A stretch of DNA of 64,000 nucleotides from assembly GCA_025094145.1 (NCBI GenBank), contig JALLLS010000084.1, forward strand, positions 62,001-126,000. The letters run 5' to 3'. Below are positions 47,724 through 62,628 of this stretch, piece after piece. The notes beneath the pieces are model-generated. The model was not told where the DNA came from, ran no database searches, and saw nothing but the letters and a program-made list of their open reading frames with translations. The DNA is from Spinellus fusiger. Lineage: Eukaryota > Mucoromycota > Mucoromycetes > Mucorales > Phycomycetaceae. Positions within the stretch are counted from its first letter, which is position 1. Every line of letters begins with the position of its first letter. Made by a program: the position numbers and the translations under genes.

Positions 47724-50095
47724 GTTGTTCTATTAAAAATGAAGGAAGGAAGGAGAAGATCTTTTGTCTGCCCTACAAAATGTGCCTTTTTATTCCTTCT
47801 CTCTTTTCTCCTCCCCCCTTTTTTTTGTTGTTGTTGTTAATGTTGGTGCAAGTGTTATTGGTTCCGCGGCGCGTGTCAGACTCTCCATGGAAGGATAGAG
47901 ACAGTGTCGGCTTATCAATTCATCCGTGGGTCTATTTTTATCCTGCTCTATTTTCATCTTTCAAGGGCATGGGAAGCAGGATTCATTTGGCAGTCAACTC
48001 AGATTCCTTGCCAAAAATAACATTGAGGCTTGAGTCCAGTGTGGCCAGCATATTTCTTGTTTCTTGCACTCTTGCGCTCTTGCACTCTTGCGCTCTTGCC
48101 ACGTGTGGCTGCTGCTGATACTCCGCGCTGAGCCCAACTCTATCTATCTCTATAAGCTGAGTATATTATTAATAGTCTTGTTTCTATTCTTAATCGAGGC
48201 GACTGACGCGTGTGATACGTAGCACACGGAAAGATCATCGCAAGTAAGGCGAAAGAGTATGCGAGAGAGATTGAGAGAGAAAGAAAGAAAGAACACACCA
48301 AGAAAGGGATGGATTCCTGCCAACAAGTGTAGGTGGAATCCCCCTCCTAATCCAATGGGTGGGTGGATGGGAGGATGTGAGGAAGAAAACAGGCGTCCCT
48401 CAAAGGGGGTGGTGGTGGTGAAGGGAGTGGAATGGCTCTTGATGGCAACGTGCACTTGTGACAGTACAATCCAGATATGTTTTAAATGCAAGTACCATTG
48501 TGTGAATTACCACGTTCTTGATTAGACATTGGAGAGTGAAAATAGGCTGTGCTTGTAGTTGTAGCTGAGAAATAAGGAACAGCATAGCAACAGCAGATCA
48601 GATTCAGTGGTGATAAATGATACCCCCTCAAAGTAATAATGAAAGGAAGAAAAGAAGAATAAGAAGGAGAAAAAGGATAAAAAGAGCACAAACACAAAGG
48701 CGTGTCTAAGTGTGTGTATGTATATGTATGTATATGTATGTATGTGTATGTATGTATGTATATATATATATATATGTGTGTGTGTGCAAGGCAGTGGTGC
48801 TGCATGTACGCCTTGTTTGAAAGTGGCTAGTGAGGCATAGACTTATAATGAAAATTTAACCTTTTAAAGAACAACCTTGAAAGAGTGAGAAAGGGGGTTG
48901 GTTTGTACGATAGACTCAACAAATACTCAACAGAGTCAAGCGTAGATTTACTTCTTTTTTATTTATTTTTTTATTTTCTTCATTGGTAAAGGGGTCTATA
49001 GACTACAATCACTCAACACAGATCTATTGGCATTCTATCTCTATCCATTACACTAGTAGAAATAGCCTTTTTTCTTTCTTTCATTATTAATTTGCGTGCA
49101 TAGTACTTCTTACCTGTTGGCCTGTCTTTGTGATAATAACATGAACAAGCAGCATACTGTACATAGCTGTTTTGTTTCGAATTTACAAATAACCTTCTTA
49201 TCTTTCTACTTATAGAGTGTGGGAATGCATAGACATCTAAAAGAGAAATAGGAAGAGACACTTGCACGTGAAAACGCGTACTATTTCATTACAAAATAAG
49301 TGAGAAATAGGGTTGGCAATAAATAGCACAGACCTACACTGCCAGTCAAAGAGAAAGAAAATCTCCAAGGATAGAACAGCTGAGGACGTGAGTGATTGAT
49401 AAATGCTGATCCTGCAGAAAAAGAAGGAAAAAAAAGAAAAAAGAAAAAGAAGAATCTCCCACTCCAATCTTCTCATTGTCTTTATAAGAAGGTGTATGCA
49501 TCTCCTCATGCCCTTTCTACTGCTCTTATACAGTTCTACAGTGGTGCAGCTGTGCAGTTGAGACTACCATGTTCAGCTCTCTCTGCCTTTTCCAAGAGTG
49601 TGCACAGTCACGAATAACATGTATCACTGGGTTTTCTGTACAGTCAGTGTTTCATACTCTATTAAAAAAAAAAGACATGCACCCTATTCCATCTGTTTTG
49701 CAGAAAATAGCCCTAGCCACTGTTCTTGGCTTGAATCTCAGGAGAAGAGTGAAATGAAATCCTCCTCTTCTTAAGCCATAGCACTTTTTTGAAACATCGA
49801 TCCACTTTTATGCGGCACTTCTATTCTCTGGCCAATGATGACCCATTGCGATCATTTAGGTTATCGGAATGTCTTTTAATGGATAATTACTATTTCTGGG
49901 TGTGATGTATCCAATTTAGGGAAATAGAGAAAGAAATAAAAGGAAAAAAGAGATGGGGGGGACGTACTGATATTGGCAGGAAGACAGACAGGGTCGACGG
50001 CTGTGAGTCTCGGAAGAGAGACGTCACTGTGACTCTCCTGCCACCTGCAAAATTTTCTATTTGCAGGCACCACTTTCTTTGTTCACAAACACGCC
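47724..50095. promoter_or_regulatory. Divergent intergenic region between GFA1 and ATP2
   Basis: 2.4 kb holding the promoters of both genes. GFA1 side: pyrimidine runs and CTCTTGCG repeats near 48065-48100. Centre: a (TATG)n/(TATA)n microsatellite at 48711-48786. ATP2 side: an A-rich/pyrimidine stretch near 49920-49950. Short frames (48259-48525 plus, 49013-49267 minus) have no recognised product. Confidence 0.5.
48711..48786. repeat. (TATG)n/(TA)n/(TG)n compound microsatellite
   Basis: GTGTGTATGTATATGTATG-type units followed by TA and TG dinucleotides. Confidence 0.92.
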
Positions 50096-51758
<1,663 letters not shown>

Positions 51759-53021
51759 TTGTGAAATAACAAAGCCTACAATTTCTTTTTATTTTGTAAT
51801 TAAAAAAATAGTCTTGTATTTAAAAAAAAAAAAGACATATCAATATATACTCATTGTCTGATGGTTGATTGCTTAAGAAGAAGGACAGTTTTCAATAGTG
51901 AATCCTATTGCACACGTACTTCTTATTCATCCTACTCTATTGACTATATTCATAGAAAGCTCTTTAGCATATATACACAATGATGGACATAAATATAAAC
52001 ATTCCAAACCAATAATAGAAATTGACCCTAAGATAAGAGATAGGCATGGAGGGATAGTCATTGGAGAAATCAGTAAAACATTCATCGTCAATAAATACAA
52101 TAGAAAATATCTGCTAAAGTATCAGTGTTCATCATAGAAGACACTTGAACCCTCTATTTCTTGTTTTTCCTAGCATAAATCTATTGGAAAATGTTGACCA
52201 TCATCCATAGATTACATGAGTTGTTGCTATGCTGTTGCTGTTGCTGTTGCTGTTACTGTTGCTGTTGGTAGTATAGCATCATGCAACTATAAAGTGGAAT
52301 GGTAATAGAACATAAAACATGACCCAATAAACTGAGAAGAAAAGAATGCAGTGATTTCAAGCCCAGGATTATTCTTAGTGTGCATCATCTACTTTCATAT
52401 TGCTATAACATTATGAATAGATGAGATATACTTTTGAATTCTTCATCAGTAGTCCAAAAGGAATATCTATAAAATAAGAGAGAATTAGTCTAGTCCTTTG
52501 TTCTTAGCACTTTAGTACTCTGTATGGCTGCCCATAAATATCATTGGACTGCCTGCTATCTCTGTCTCATGCTAGTAATCTATTCAATTCTTGCATCAGA
52601 AAAGCTTCCAATTCTCTGAGGATATAATAAAGACAAGTGGATAGACAATAGTCATCACAGGGACATGTTTGATTCACTAAAAGATTACTATGGAAAACTA
52701 AAAACCCTATATTGTTTCACTGAGCTCAGTCAATATAAAACTGTTCAAAGTCCAGTGGTAAAATTGGTATATAACTTTCAGATTGTAATTGTAATTAAAT
52801 GTTGATATGCTTTAATCTTTTATTGTTACATACCACTTACTCTATTTTATAACTAGTTTCAATGATATGTATTTGCATAGTTACCTATGACGAGTTTGAC
52901 TGACTTTGCAGGGAAATTTAGGTCTTTGATTTTCAACAGAATATTAAAGTATAAAGCAGTAGGGTGCTGTTATTTGCACCGTAGAATATATATTAACATG
53001 GATATATATTGGGGGGTTGAA
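51759..53021. other. Intergenic region downstream of ATP2
   Basis: Contains the ATP2 3' end with A-rich tracts (51800-51835), a short unrecognised frame 51898-52137, a GCTGTT repeat near 52230-52266 and the Tc1 fragment at 52510-52622. Confidence 0.45.
52510..52622 (-). mobile_element. Short Tc1 transposase fragment
   Basis: Aligns by eye with the 3' end of the transposase region at 15965-16095 (GGCTGCCCAT..ATCATTGGACTGCCTG, CTCATGCTAGTAATCTATTC), including the position of the conserved DAKGG end. No ends or TIRs were recognised, so it is a fragment. Confidence 0.6.
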
Positions 53022-54769
53022 TTGCCTAAATAGGAATTAAGCTGATTCACCGTAAAAATAAAAATACTTCAGCTCCCATATTTTCACCCAGAAATTGACT
53101 TGTGTTTTTCGGCAAGTCAATCTATTGATCAAAATACAGTCTTTTCACTATAGAGTTCATTCATAAATAACATACCTTCTTTTGCATATCTCTTTTCAAA
53201 TGACAAGTACCTATTCCAGAAAGACTTATCTATTCTGTAGTAATGAGATTCCATACTCTACTTGCTTCTTAAAGTCATTGAAATCATAGAACTTCCCAAA
53301 AAAAACACTTATAGTTGCTGAAGTTCTGAATCAAATTATCTCTCATAGTCATCTCAACTTCCCAAAACCTTTCTTCGTCTCACTACAACTGAACAGCCAA
53401 GACATTGGAACCACAATACCCATCTCTTTTTTTAAAACATCTGCAACTTTTGTGTAGGCTTCAGTTGGAACTTGCTGCTTATATTGTCATTAGGTTTTTT
53501 TTTTCTTTTTTGAAATATATCAATTCCCTACTTCTTTCCTACTGCTATCTTGCCTTTTTTTGCTGAAACATTATTAATACGCTCAAATACAACATTTAGA
53601 TCTCCAATGCTAGTTCTTATCTCTCGTTTCATAAGAGAATGTTCACCTTCAACCCTGGAAGAAGGTGTAGAGTTGAAGTATAAGTATTTTGTTAGTCCAA
53701 ACAGACATAAATCTATACAAACATACAGCTTTATTTTGAAATAATTATTTTTCAAGTTCAATAAATACAAGTAAACAGACCTTTCTTTGTAGCTCATTTC
53801 TGTCAAAGAGTATCAAGAGCACTCTTTTCTCTTTGAATATTTTCACTCTCTTCTTTATCAATCCCAGGAAAATATTTTATGAGGCTAGATAAAACATTCA
53901 TAGATATATGTCATTGACATAGTAGATGAGTAGCCTGGTTAGGCACTTCTTCTGAGGCATTCATCAGTACCAGCTCATGATCTATTACCACAACTTTGGG
54001 ATAATGCTTCTCAAGAAAAGCAAAAGTGTTTCATCTGGCTTAAAATCCAAGTGTAATCAGCCACTTTCTCGTTTATGATAAAGGCAATACCGAGAATAGA
54101 TGTACTATTCGAGTTTTTTATACCAACTACTTGTACCATTGGCATTTTGTAACGATATGTTTTGTAGGTAGTATCAATTACAAGAGCGGTTGAGTATCTT
54201 TCAAGAAGCTTCACAAAGTCTTTGTAGCAAAAAAATAAATAAAAAAGACCAGTCAATTTTCCTAAAGTTGCTTCATATTTTAACTCATAGTAATAGTTTT
54301 CATTTTCGCCAAATGCATAATTATTCATGCCGGTTTCAGTCATTTCTTAATCAAGTTGTATCTCTTCAATATCTTGATTAAAAAGATTTATCCAATATTG
54401 GAGTTTGTGATAACTATTTGAAAAATCATCATTAGTAGATAAATATTTTATGTCAAACATGGTAGAGTTATTCAATAAAAAAGAAAAAAGAATATGAACC
54501 AACTGTAACAAAGCTTAAAGAAAAGGAACTTTATTATAATAAAACGATACCACTCTTATATCTTTACGTCTAATCTATTGTGCTATTAGCTTGATGAATT
54601 ACTCTATATCATATGGTCTAACGATCATTGTCCTTTAAAGATTCTACTGACGATAAAGTTAATATTTTTTAATTTATACTTCAAAGAAAGACTATTTTGT
54701 TGTTTTTAGATTTGCTGTCCAAAATATTCTCATTTTTACAGTGAATCAGCTTAATTCTTATTTAGGCAA
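53022..54769 (-). mobile_element. MULE-type DNA transposon relic
   Basis: About 1.75 kb bounded by inverted repeats of about 38 bp (TTGCCTAAATAGGAATTAAG at the left; the right end reads TTGCCTAAATAAGAATTAAG on the other strand, continuing GCTGATTCAC). The minus strand keeps MULE transposase pieces: RYSTALVIDTTYKTYRYKMP and VVGIKNSNSTSILGIAFII (54343..54011), and SSRVEGEHSLMKREIRTSIG (53806..53528), the typical C-terminal end of this family. Stops separate the pieces, so it is inactive. The expected 8-10 bp target duplication was not evident, so the true ends may lie slightly elsewhere. Confidence 0.82.
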
Positions 54770-55570
54770 CACACGCCACAAAATGTTTTGCACATCAATT
54801 AATCAATACGTTTATTTATTATACTGAATCGATAGTATATGAAAGCATTCCTACTCAGGAGACTCGGCATATAAGAAACAATACACCACGGCAAATTTAT
54901 ATGTTATTTACCCAGAAACACCCTATGTGGTAAGATCATTAAAGATGCACTCTGTGAAATCAGTCTTTTCAGGGGAGTCACAGGATGACAGTTGTGTTTT
55001 TTGGTGTCCTGTTTTCTTTGCTGACTTGATGGCCTTTTGGATGTCTATTCTTAACTTAGCATCCACTGTCATTTACTGTCATTTTTCTCCTCATTTAAGG
55101 TTTTATATTCTCTTGTTCTTCCGTCTCCTCTCTTTGTATTTATGGTTTCACTTGAGTATTTGAAATACTTATATGTATATCTTAACTGTTCAAACGATCT
55201 CATAGGATGGCTAATATACCCAATACACGAATAGCAACTAAGCATCCAAAAAAATATAAATATAAATATAAATATAAATAAATACTTTGAACTGTATATT
55301 TGAAAGACAAACAAATGATGGCTCATACAACTATCTATTACAACCATTCTGTGATTTGTTGGATAGCTTATTTATTCTAATAAACAACTTTCCCCTGTAA
55401 TGATATTATAATAATTGATTTGAAAAGGTAGACACACTATTATATTTTTATTTGTTTGCAAGTCATTTTACCTCTATAAATAATGAATACAAAAGCAGGT
55501 GATACTATCACTTTCTAGTGATAAAATATACACAGTGTTTTCATTTATATATGTATTTATAAGAATTAGT
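54770..55570. other. AT-rich intergenic region
   Basis: No gene seen. It holds an ATAAAT repeat near 55254-55280 and the 3' flank of the B-box/DUF2009 gene. Confidence 0.45.
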
Positions 55571-58071
55571 CTAACTCCATCCACCGCCATCGAAACCAAC
55601 AAATCCCTAGAATGATAATAATTGAATAAGATAGGATTGAGAGGATATCTTACAGTCAGCAGAAATACAGGGAAATACGTCTTTTGTTCTATTTGTGAAC
55701 ACCCTAAAATAGAATGATTAGAACTTAATATATAGAGTGTAGCTTACAATTCCAAGCAGATGTTAGTCGGCCATCAATACAACTGCCTGCATCATAGAAG
55801 TTGTCTGCACCCGAACCATCAAAGGCACCACGGAAGAAATCCGCTATAGAAAACAGATAAATACGCATGTGTTCTAATAGATAAAATACTATAACATCAC
55901 TTACATAATATAGCCTTTCTGCATTCTGTTACACCACCGAATTTCTTCTCAATGTACTTTTTCAAGCCATCATTGTCTGTAAGCTCATCAAGTTTATCCA
56001 GTGCCAGACAGATTGGACTCAGAATGCGCGACACTTGGTTATACTAATGTTCTCGAGTCCGTTTTCAGTATATAATGTCAATGGTCTACCTTGTCAATAA
56101 ACATAAGAGAGTTGGGTACATTCTTATCTCCGAGATGAATAACAGAACTACCAATCCAGGTTCCTGCTTTTTTCTGGGCTCGATAGAGAGTACGATGCAT
56201 CTCCCGAGAGACTTGAGGACAGGCTTGGACTCGGTTTAAGCCTTGTCCAGTGTGCACAAGTCGGTAAGGATTAGACATGCTGAGCATATCTTGATCTGCT
56301 AGCATCCAAAGCATAAACATCTCATTCAATATCTCTCTCCACAATTTAAGAGTTTGGTTAACATAGATGTACTGTGTTTCATGGTCATGGCTAAGTCTAT
56401 GTCCTTCTGCACCAGCTGAGATGGAGAGTGAATAGAAAGTATCTTCCTTTGTTGGGTAAAAGAGCTTCTCAAGGTAATGAATCATCTTTTCGCAAGGATC
56501 TCTGTTGCCTCTCAGATAAGCATTGTTATCACCAATACTGTACAAACAGTGTCGGATTTCGTCAGAAGTTAAGGTCTTTGACTGATATTTACGGCTCAAT
56601 TGTTCAATACTTTTCTCTTTTCGTTTGATTTCAGCTTGGATTTGATTGCGTGATTTTCCATCAGGGATGATTTCTCGTGTAGCAATGACAATGATCTCTT
56701 CATGAAGAATAGCTAAACCACTTCTTTCCTTTAAGAAACTGTGGACTGTCTTGATAGGCGCTACACACTTGAATCCAAGCATGTCCTGAACATCTGGAAT
56801 CATTGAATCCTATAAAACACTAAGACAGACATCCTTTTGTGTTTTTCCTCGATGACTTGTTTTTATTTTATTTTTTATATATCTTACCGCCAGCAGATAC
56901 ATAAGTTTTCCATAGGCAGATCGCATTTTCTCTGGATTCATAATCTTATGCCTGTCGAGACCATCTCAGTTCTGGCCTGCTAATATTTCTACTTACCGTC
57001 TTCCAATTTCAAACACGGTCTGGAAAAACTCTTCATTCTCATCAAATGTTCGATCTGTAAATAGCTCTTGTCCTCGCTTATAGTCACAGGCTAGAACCAA
57101 TCCAGTAAAAACAGCACAAAGCTCCTTGATCTGACTCACAGTACGCTTAGCCTTGCTGGTATGCGACATGTCATCAATTTTATCTGGCTGTGTTAGTAGA
57201 AGAGTCATAAGAAAGGTAGCCAATACCTGTGTATTCAGTGACATTTAATGCAGCCTCTAATCTAAAGACATCCATTCAATATCACTGTATGTTTCTTCTT
57301 CTTTTCTTGTTAAAGCACAGGATGAACTTACAGACGTAGGTATTTTCTTTCTTCTGCGTGTAAACGAAGGGGAATGTATTTTGACCTTGAGGGATGAACC
57401 ATCTATAAGCTTCTGTCTTTTTTCTTTCTTTCTTTTCTTTTTCTTCTTCTTCCATTAGATAGATTTCCCCTTACCTATTCTCCATCCACTCGCCAATATT
57501 GATGTCTTTAGCTGTAATGACTGGTTTGATCAAGGGCTTTGTTGAATTCCATTAAAGAAGAATAGACATTAGATTCCAAAGATAACTCACACTGACAGCC
57601 ATAGCTAGTACCTCTTCAGGTATTAATTCTTCTTTTGGATTCTGAATATTTTCTATATAAGCCGCATAACTCTTCTTTGTATGCTTGACACGTTTTCCAG
57701 TACGATGAATCATGCCTGTTATAAAGATTCTTAAATATATATATATATATATATACCTATCTCTCTCCCTTTATTCTAATACATGTGCGCATAGAAATAC
57801 TTTACCATAGCACACCTCACAGAATGACTCATTGCATTGATTACAATAGAGGTCTGCCTAGAGACAGAATATGTATAAATGTATAGTCTAGTAAAAGAAA
57901 AGCGTTATAAATTAAACCTACTGCCTGATCTCTGCACTCTACACAGTAGCCAGGAAGCGCCTCCTTGTCAGCTTCGACAAATTCATCGACAGAATCGTCT
58001 GTCTCCATAATAGACACCTTGTCGGAGAGAATATCATCCAAACGGTGCTGCTTTTCTGAACCTGCTAGCAT
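55571..58071 (-). CDS. DUF2009 (UPF0652) protein with N-terminal B-box-like zinc finger
   Basis: Thirteen exons fit in phase on the minus strand: 58071..57922, 57857..57806, 57715..57591, 57536..57475, 57385..57332, 57261..57227, 57183..56997, 56951..56888, 56809..56090, 56043..55905, 55843..55748, 55703..55654 and 55571..55606, giving 589 aa. The N-terminus has Cys/His pairs YCVECRDQ, LYCNQCNESFCEVCYGMIH of B-box type. The DUF2009 domain follows: YIPLRLHAEERKYLRLLEAA, SISAGAEGHRLSHDHETQY, GQGLNRVQACPQVSREMHR, SSVIHLGDKNVPNSLMFIDK, GSGADNFYDAGSCIDGRLTS and the conserved C-terminal YFPVFLLTGFVGFDGGGW. This family is widespread in fungi and plants and has no established function known to me. 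High conservation suggests a housekeeping role. A (TA)n tract sits in intron 2. Confidence 0.9.
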
Positions 58072-60214
58072 GATGAATGAGGACGGGAGAAAAGATGCAC
58101 TTGATGCAAGGCAAAAAGGTTGTCTGTCTGTGATTGAATTGGTGGACGTTGTTTTTTCGCTGTCAGAGAAGTGAAAAAATGAAAAATGAAAAATGAAATA
58201 AAAGAGGTATAGCTATGACATTGACCCATGCCCAAAGAAAAGATTTCTTCTTTAAGAGAAATGCATTGGTGGGATTTTTCACTTGTTGGGATGTGTCTTG
58301 AATTGTATTCTATTGCTTGTACTTTTTAACTATTGTAACATCAATGACAGAAATAATGCACTGCCATTTTTATGCTGCAGAATAGAAATTGAGTCTTTTG
58401 TATGTAGACTCAGCCGTAATGTGCATAGTGTATCCAAGATGGATTGGTATTGATGGCGATCTGATAAGTGCCCAAGACACTAGTGAGACATACTAGAAGA
58501 TAACAGTCAATGCATTATTGTTCTATATGTTATTGTAAAATAACAATCATTCTACATTCTCAACAAATGTACACCCTTTTTTAAAATAAATAAATAAATA
58601 AAGGCTCAATATTAAAAGATAGTTATGTTTTATGTTTTCTTTGTATGTCTATGATTTACATATAATATGTAATGAGGGTTTTTTTATAGTTTTTGATTCT
58701 GCTTGATTACTCTTTTATTTCTATATTACTATCTTAATAGATGCTCTGTTACTTGAAAAACCATAGAGATCAGATGCAATCGGATATAAAGAACTACTGT
58801 GTTGATGGTGATAATAGGTTAGTTGCTTATTAAGTAAACCAGTATTATATAATACATTATTAAATACAAAATATATCTTTTACTTTGAGGCCAAAGTATA
58901 ATTAATTATTGGTTTAGATTCTTAATACTCTAGTGATTGTTGATGAGGTGGGGTAAGAACATTAGATACATTTTAGTAGATACATTTTAGTAGATACATT
59001 TTAGTAGATACATTTTTATTAATATTAAATGGATTTGATGAAAAACAAAGATATACCTTTGAATATAAATACCATTATTTTATTTACTGTAGATGCTACC
59101 TTTATAAGTGACATGGATCCTTCCAATCTCATACTTTTATTGAGATGGAATTTTGTGTTCATTCACAATACAATGATCAACATTTACCTTTAGAGAACTG
59201 GAAATGAGTTATAAGATATTCCAATTTACTGAACTTATCTCTTGTCTATTCTATTGTAATGTGTCATGAACGTGCCTTTTTTGTTTTCATTTTTATCGAT
59301 TATCAAAGAAACAAAGATGTAATATGTCCTAGGAGGTTTCACTGTATTCAATTCTCTATCTCATCTCATCTCATAGTATATACTTTACTATGTTTCCCTC
59401 ATCTGATCATTTATAAGGTGTTGACTATGTTCTTTTAGCCTTATATATATATATAACTATATCTTCATTGATAAGCATCCGTATATTCCCTGTATCTACG
59501 CAAGAAACTGGGTAAGACTATTGGGTCCTCAGCCCCATCCATGACTTCTTCAGGTACAGTACCTTTATTATCAAGGCCTGGATTCTTTCTTTCTCTATAA
59601 ACTAATTATTTCTTTAAAGCTATTTCAATTCAAAGTATCATTCTATATTCTTCTATTCTCTCTGGTATATACCTTTTGTAGGTACTATCCTGTATACCTT
59701 TGACAGGCCGCCAAGTTCCTTTGTCAGTCGGAGAGTAGCAACAACTAACTTTCATTATTACTTGATAAATTCATTAATTTCTGTATTTAAAAACAGTTTC
59801 ACTTGGCGACCCTTTTTAATGTTGAAATTGTGTGTGTAGATCTGATCACTTTCATAAGAAAGGTTGAAGGATTTCTCTTTTAGAATGCAAAATAATATCA
59901 ATATTAGACAATCTATAAAGACTGTAAATCTAGGCATCAAACCTTTCTTCTTCTCTCTAAAATTTCAGTATAGTACAGAACAAACAATCTTGCCGTTTCA
60001 TTGCTGAATTGGGCTTGCAGAATACATACACATTTACCGCTAATACAGTCAAACCTATAGAATTTGGCGTTTTCTTAAAAAATGAATGATGGAATCTCAA
60101 ATTTAATTTGCCAAAATAGAAAAATGATTGGCTGAAATAAAAAAAAATGTTTGTCCTTTTGGCTGTGGGCAAATGTCCATAAGTGCTAGCTAAACTTGGC
60201 GCAAAAGTAACGTC
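58072..60214. other. AT-rich intergenic region
   Basis: No gene supported. It contains a 14-bp tandem repeat at 58963-59017, (TCTCA)n and (TA)n runs near 59360-59460, and at 60043 a TACAGTCAAACC motif resembling a mariner/pogo-type terminus without an identifiable partner. Confidence 0.45.
58963..59017. repeat. 14-bp tandem repeat
   Basis: Four copies of TAGATACATTTTAG; the last is imperfect. Confidence 0.92.
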
Positions 60215-62100
60215 CAGTGCGTCCACCCTCCATTGGACACTTTATTGAAACTGTTGGTCGGATGATTAAAATCAATTGCCCACTTTTTGAAGTCCAATGG
60301 GTCGATTATTTGAACTTCATTTGGTCGAATGTTTTGAACTTCACTTGGTCAATTGATTTGGTCGTTTTGAGATCTACTTTTAAATAAATATTAGTTTAAC
60401 ATGAATTTTTTTTAACAAAGATGGTACTGGAAACATTATTGATGACAAAGGTCAACATGCACCTGCCTTTGTTGAAGAGACGTCATTTCGTTTGAAAAGT
60501 TTGACTGATTTTCGTAAGTGCATTAAGAACAGGGACATTCAAGTTGAAGTGCCAACTATGATTGACACTGTGATGGAAGAAGTTACTCCTAAAAAAAAGA
60601 AAAACTCTTCAATATAACGTTGACACTATTGAAGATCGTAAGCGATACTTTTTATTTATTTTTTAAAAGAGAAACTTATGAAACCTAAGGAGGTAGCCAA
60701 GGCTACTAACGTAAATTATGACACGGCACGTAAGTGGAAAAAAAAACTTATGAGGATGACCCAGAAAGAAATATTTCTGTTAAAAAAAAATCTTGGTTCC
60801 AATAGGCCTGTTGGTCAGCTTAATGAAAATCATAAGACCCATTTGGTAGATATTTTTTGATGAGGATGCTTCTGCAACTGTTCAGGACGCAGTAGAGAGT
60901 TTGGCTGTGAACTTTGCTGGTCTGGAAATTAAGAAACCAAGAGTAGCCGAGTTTATGAGCGAAGAGTGCAACTTAAGCAAAGTTGTAAGCCGCCATTCTC
61001 TTGGTAGAAACAAAGAAAAGGAACTCTTCAAGCTCGTGCTTACTGGGTTGATCGTTGGGTTGATCGTTGGGTTGATCGTTGGGTTAACAATGATAACATG
61101 GATTACCTGAAAATTATATCTTTGTTGATGAATCTAGATCTGATATCAATATGCGTCGTAGTCGTGGGTGGTCTAAACGTGGCACCCAAGCCATTGTCAC
61201 AACACCTTCAGCTAGAGGAGTCTCTCACACTGTTATTGGTGCTATCTCGGCTATTGGTTTTGTCAACTTAAGTATGAGAGAGTCTGGAGATGTTAAGAGG
61301 AGAAAAGTAGTAGGAGCTACGAAGAGAAAAGCGCCTCGGGATAGGTTATCTGTTCCTAAAGGTACTACAGGTGGCCATTATCTTCATTTTTAAACGATAG
61401 TATGGATAGTATGGATGAGTTTCCTGAAATGAAAGGTTATTTCATTGTCATGGATACTGCTCCCATCCACATCCCCAAAGTAATTGATCCTATAATCATT
61501 AACAGAGGCTATACCCCAGTGTACCTCCCTCCTTACTCGCCTGAACTTAATCCAATCGAACAACTATGGGCTATTGTAAAAGGAAAAGTAAAGCGTCTCT
61601 TACTACGCACATAATTGAATCAAGTGAAGCTATACCTGTTGAACATCTCAGAGGATTTATTCAACATTCAGTAAATCAATTTGATAACTGTCTTAGCAAG
61701 GTCGTTATATAAGATTATTACAAATATGGAAGTATTGGATCCCTGGCATATTAATATGCTAGAAATCCTTCCTATGTTTTTGGAAGAGATTGCTTTTGTA
61801 ATTCTATATAGACTAATGTAGCAGATAGAAAAAGTATATAAGCTATCCATCTATTAGATAGAAGAAAGCTTTGCGAAATATATTTCTTATATTACAAACA
61901 CACCTTTTGTTTCTGATTTTGTGAACAAGATCAATACAGTTATAATAAACAATTTTCAAAAAAGTGACCAACCCAGTTCCCAATAAGTGACCAGATGAAG
62001 TTCAAATAATCGACCCATTGGACTTCAAAAAGTGGGCAATTGATTTTAATCATCCGACCAACAGTTTCAATAAAGTGTCCAATGGAGGGTGGACGCACTG
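60215..62100 (+). mobile_element. IS630/Tc1-superfamily transposon with 112-bp inverted repeats
   Basis: The two ends 60215-60326 and 61989-62100 are reverse complements over 112 bp with one mismatch, beginning CAGTGCGTCCACCCTCCATT. Subterminal TTGGTC/GAACTTCA motifs repeat inward. TA follows the right end but not the left. The plus strand encodes a broken transposase: MKPKEVAKATNVNYDTARKW (helix-turn-helix), FVDESRSDINMRRSRG (first Asp), HTVIGAISAIGFVNLS, YFIVMDTAPIHIP (second Asp) and LPPYSPELNPIEQLW (Glu). Stops and frameshifts split it, and a GTTGGGTTGATC tandem repeat (61045-61090) interrupts one part. The coding part is decayed although the ends are nearly identical. Confidence 0.88.
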
Positions 62101-62628
62101 TATCTACCTTATGCATTTGTAGAATAGGTAGAGAGACGTCACCTATTCGCATGGATGGCTATGGAAGAACAGAGAATAAATGGTGTTGCTATAACTAGTT
62201 AGAAGTAATAAAAGGCTTCAGATAGAAAGAATATAAAATAGCAAATTCTACATTTCAAATAAAGAAGTTATCTCAAGTCCTGGATTCCTACAGAAGGGTA
62301 GTTTAGACCCAAAGGTCAAGTAGAGTTGTTGGTTCTTGCTCTGTTCCTGCTTTGTTCTCTTTGTTTGTCCCTTTCGTTGGTCCGTCGGTAGGAAAATCAC
62401 CTTTATCTGTTCTCTTGTGCTCCTACAAATCTACTTCCAGTGTCCCCTCCAGACTATCACACCCATGGTTCCCACAGCCATAAGAACCGATTTCCCCCCT
62501 ATACACCACACAAGAGCTCAGCCAACCCCTACATATACAAGAGCAGCTAGCCCTTTCCCGAGGTCCTGTGTGTCTTGAAGAATGTAACCTTTGCCCAAAC
62601 ATACATCTGGTAGACATTTATTCCAAAC
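62101..62628. other. Intergenic region upstream of the right-edge gene
   Basis: A frame at 62336-62578 is unrecognised. In the frame of the following gene, an upstream TAG at 62611 limits the start to 62629 or later. Confidence 0.45.
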
